From Durusdinium trenchii (Eukaryota > Sar > Dinophyceae > Suessiales > Symbiodiniaceae): a stretch of DNA of 64,000 nucleotides. Shown here in pieces: positions 63,118 to 64,000 of the stretch. The translations under genes and the position numbers were made by a program. The notes under the pieces were generated by a model that had not been told where the DNA came from, ran no database searches, and saw only the letters and a program-made list of their open reading frames with translations. The DNA lies in assembly GCA_963970005.1 (NCBI GenBank), contig CAXAMN010026406.1, positions 575,121-639,120 of the forward strand, read 5' to 3'. Positions within the stretch are counted from its first letter, which is position 1. Every line of letters starts with the position of its first letter.

Positions 63118-63459
63118 TGTTCTCATGACTTGGCACATGGATGGACAACAAATTGTTTATCCTTTGATGTGTGGCCAGGGCGTTCATCCGCGACCGGTTT
63201 GGGATGTTCAATGACCGGATGGAGCTCCTAAGCCTCAGGGGGTTCAATTCTTGGCCTTTGATCCTTTGGCACCAGTAAGACCAAAGGGCTCCACACCAAG
63301 ACAGAGGTCGACGGGTTCATCCTTCCGGTTAGATAGGCCCTGGATTCAAACCACCTCCTGGGAAGGGGCTGCCATATACTCCATCTATATATCTTCGAAC
63401 CCCCTCCAAAGAATTGCTCAATTTGCGCTCCGTGGCTCAACTGTCATTTCCCACAACCC

Positions 63460-63583
63460 ATTCGTGGCGCTGGCGAGGCAAGTGCAGCGCATGAACCGGC
63501 TCAACGAGAATCTCATTCACGCCGCGGCTTGGATCTCCACAGCTTCGCAAAAGACGATCGCTATTTTGGGAGCGACGAAGTGA
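63460..63583 (+). CDS. Hypothetical terminal exon
   Basis: The frame reads NPFVALARQVQRMNRLNENL, then IHAAAWISTASQKTIAILGATK and TGA. Helical, protein-like, no family recognised. Could be the 3' end of the gene carrying the two coiled-coil exons. Confidence 0.4.
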
Positions 63584-63945
63584 ATGAGTCGTAGCTTAGC
63601 AAGACGAAGACCGCTATCCGGAATCATTCTAGAGCTGTTGTGAAGCTGGAGGTGAGCCAAAGCCTTTGTTGTCGTCAATCCTCATGGTGAGCATATGCAT
63701 GTGTATCAAAATCGGGAGACCTCCCAAAGACCACTGGAAGCAGGGAAATAGACCAAAACCCATTGGTTGGGGTCTCCCTGTTAAAATGCAAACTCATATA
63801 ATTACTGTACACAAAAAGTATGTAATATGGTCTCTCAAAGCATTTTACGGCAGATGTTTGTTTGATGCTCATTGTTATTTTTTCCTTCGTTAGGGTCACA
63901 AGGAATGAAGCACAGCCACGGAAGAAACACTTAGGCAATCTTAAG

Positions 63946-64000
<55 letters not shown>
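63946..64000. repeat. (CAT/ATC)n microsatellite at window edge
   Basis: Pure trinucleotide run of at least 18 units continuing past the end of the window. Confidence 0.98.

Noticed and set aside
63946-64000. CRISPR-like or telomeric array at the window end
   Set aside because: It is a plain (CAT)n trinucleotide microsatellite with no spacers.

Overview
The window reads as nuclear DNA of a dinoflagellate, most likely a Symbiodiniaceae-type alga. The grounds are: (i) a Ty1/copia polyprotein with the lineage-typical 'DISRA.FYG' and 'HGDD' reverse transcriptase motifs and a methyltransferase-like block between integrase and RT; (ii) a 12-base match to the 3' end of the dinoflagellate spliced leader inside both LTRs; (iii) short exons separated by introns, some with apparent non-GT donors; (iv) abundant simple repeats, foldback elements and scattered gene pieces. 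No rRNA, tRNA, CRISPR array or bacterial-style operon was seen.

Layout. 1-4.4 kb: simple and tandem repeats, half of a foldback element, unrecognised minus-strand coding pieces, and a copy of a transposon with tandem hairpin units. 4.4-7.7 kb: GC-rich repeats and a minus-strand serine/threonine kinase in three exons. 7.66-9.62 kb: a foldback element split by a 988-bp terminal-inverted-repeat transposon with a 6-bp target duplication, running into a 656-base gap. 9.6-16.5 kb: small unrecognised exons and a large inverted microsatellite. 17-26 kb: plus-strand kinase exon pieces (subdomains XI, then I/II, VIb, VIII, IX), with a probable LRAT/NlpC-like gene among them at 23.3-24.6 kb. 26-39 kb: mostly intergenic, with a few exon-like segments and striking hairpins (32.2, 35.4 kb). 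39.7-41.4 kb: a TPR protein with a C-terminal membrane anchor. 41.4-48.8 kb: simple repeats, a 340-bp tandem duplication and a hairpin at 46.8 kb.

48.85-56.64 kb: the best-supported object, a complete copia retrotransposon. It has identical 113-bp LTRs, a cttcc target duplication, an initiator-tRNA primer-binding site, a polypurine tract, two upstream ORFs and a 1987-residue Gag-Pol. Gag-Pol carries zinc knuckle, protease, integrase, a cytosine-methyltransferase-like domain, RT and RNase H. It also shows two stretches where the conserved family motif lies in a different frame from the open ORF (about 53200-53340 and 55260-55298), so the copy looks young but its protein is probably locally scrambled.

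57.9-60.2 kb: a two-exon gene of unknown function. 60.2-64 kb: small plus-strand exons, ending in an (ATC)n tract at the window edge.

Nearly all genes here are spliced, so exon limits are approximate unless a splice site is named. Functional calls rest on motifs read by eye.
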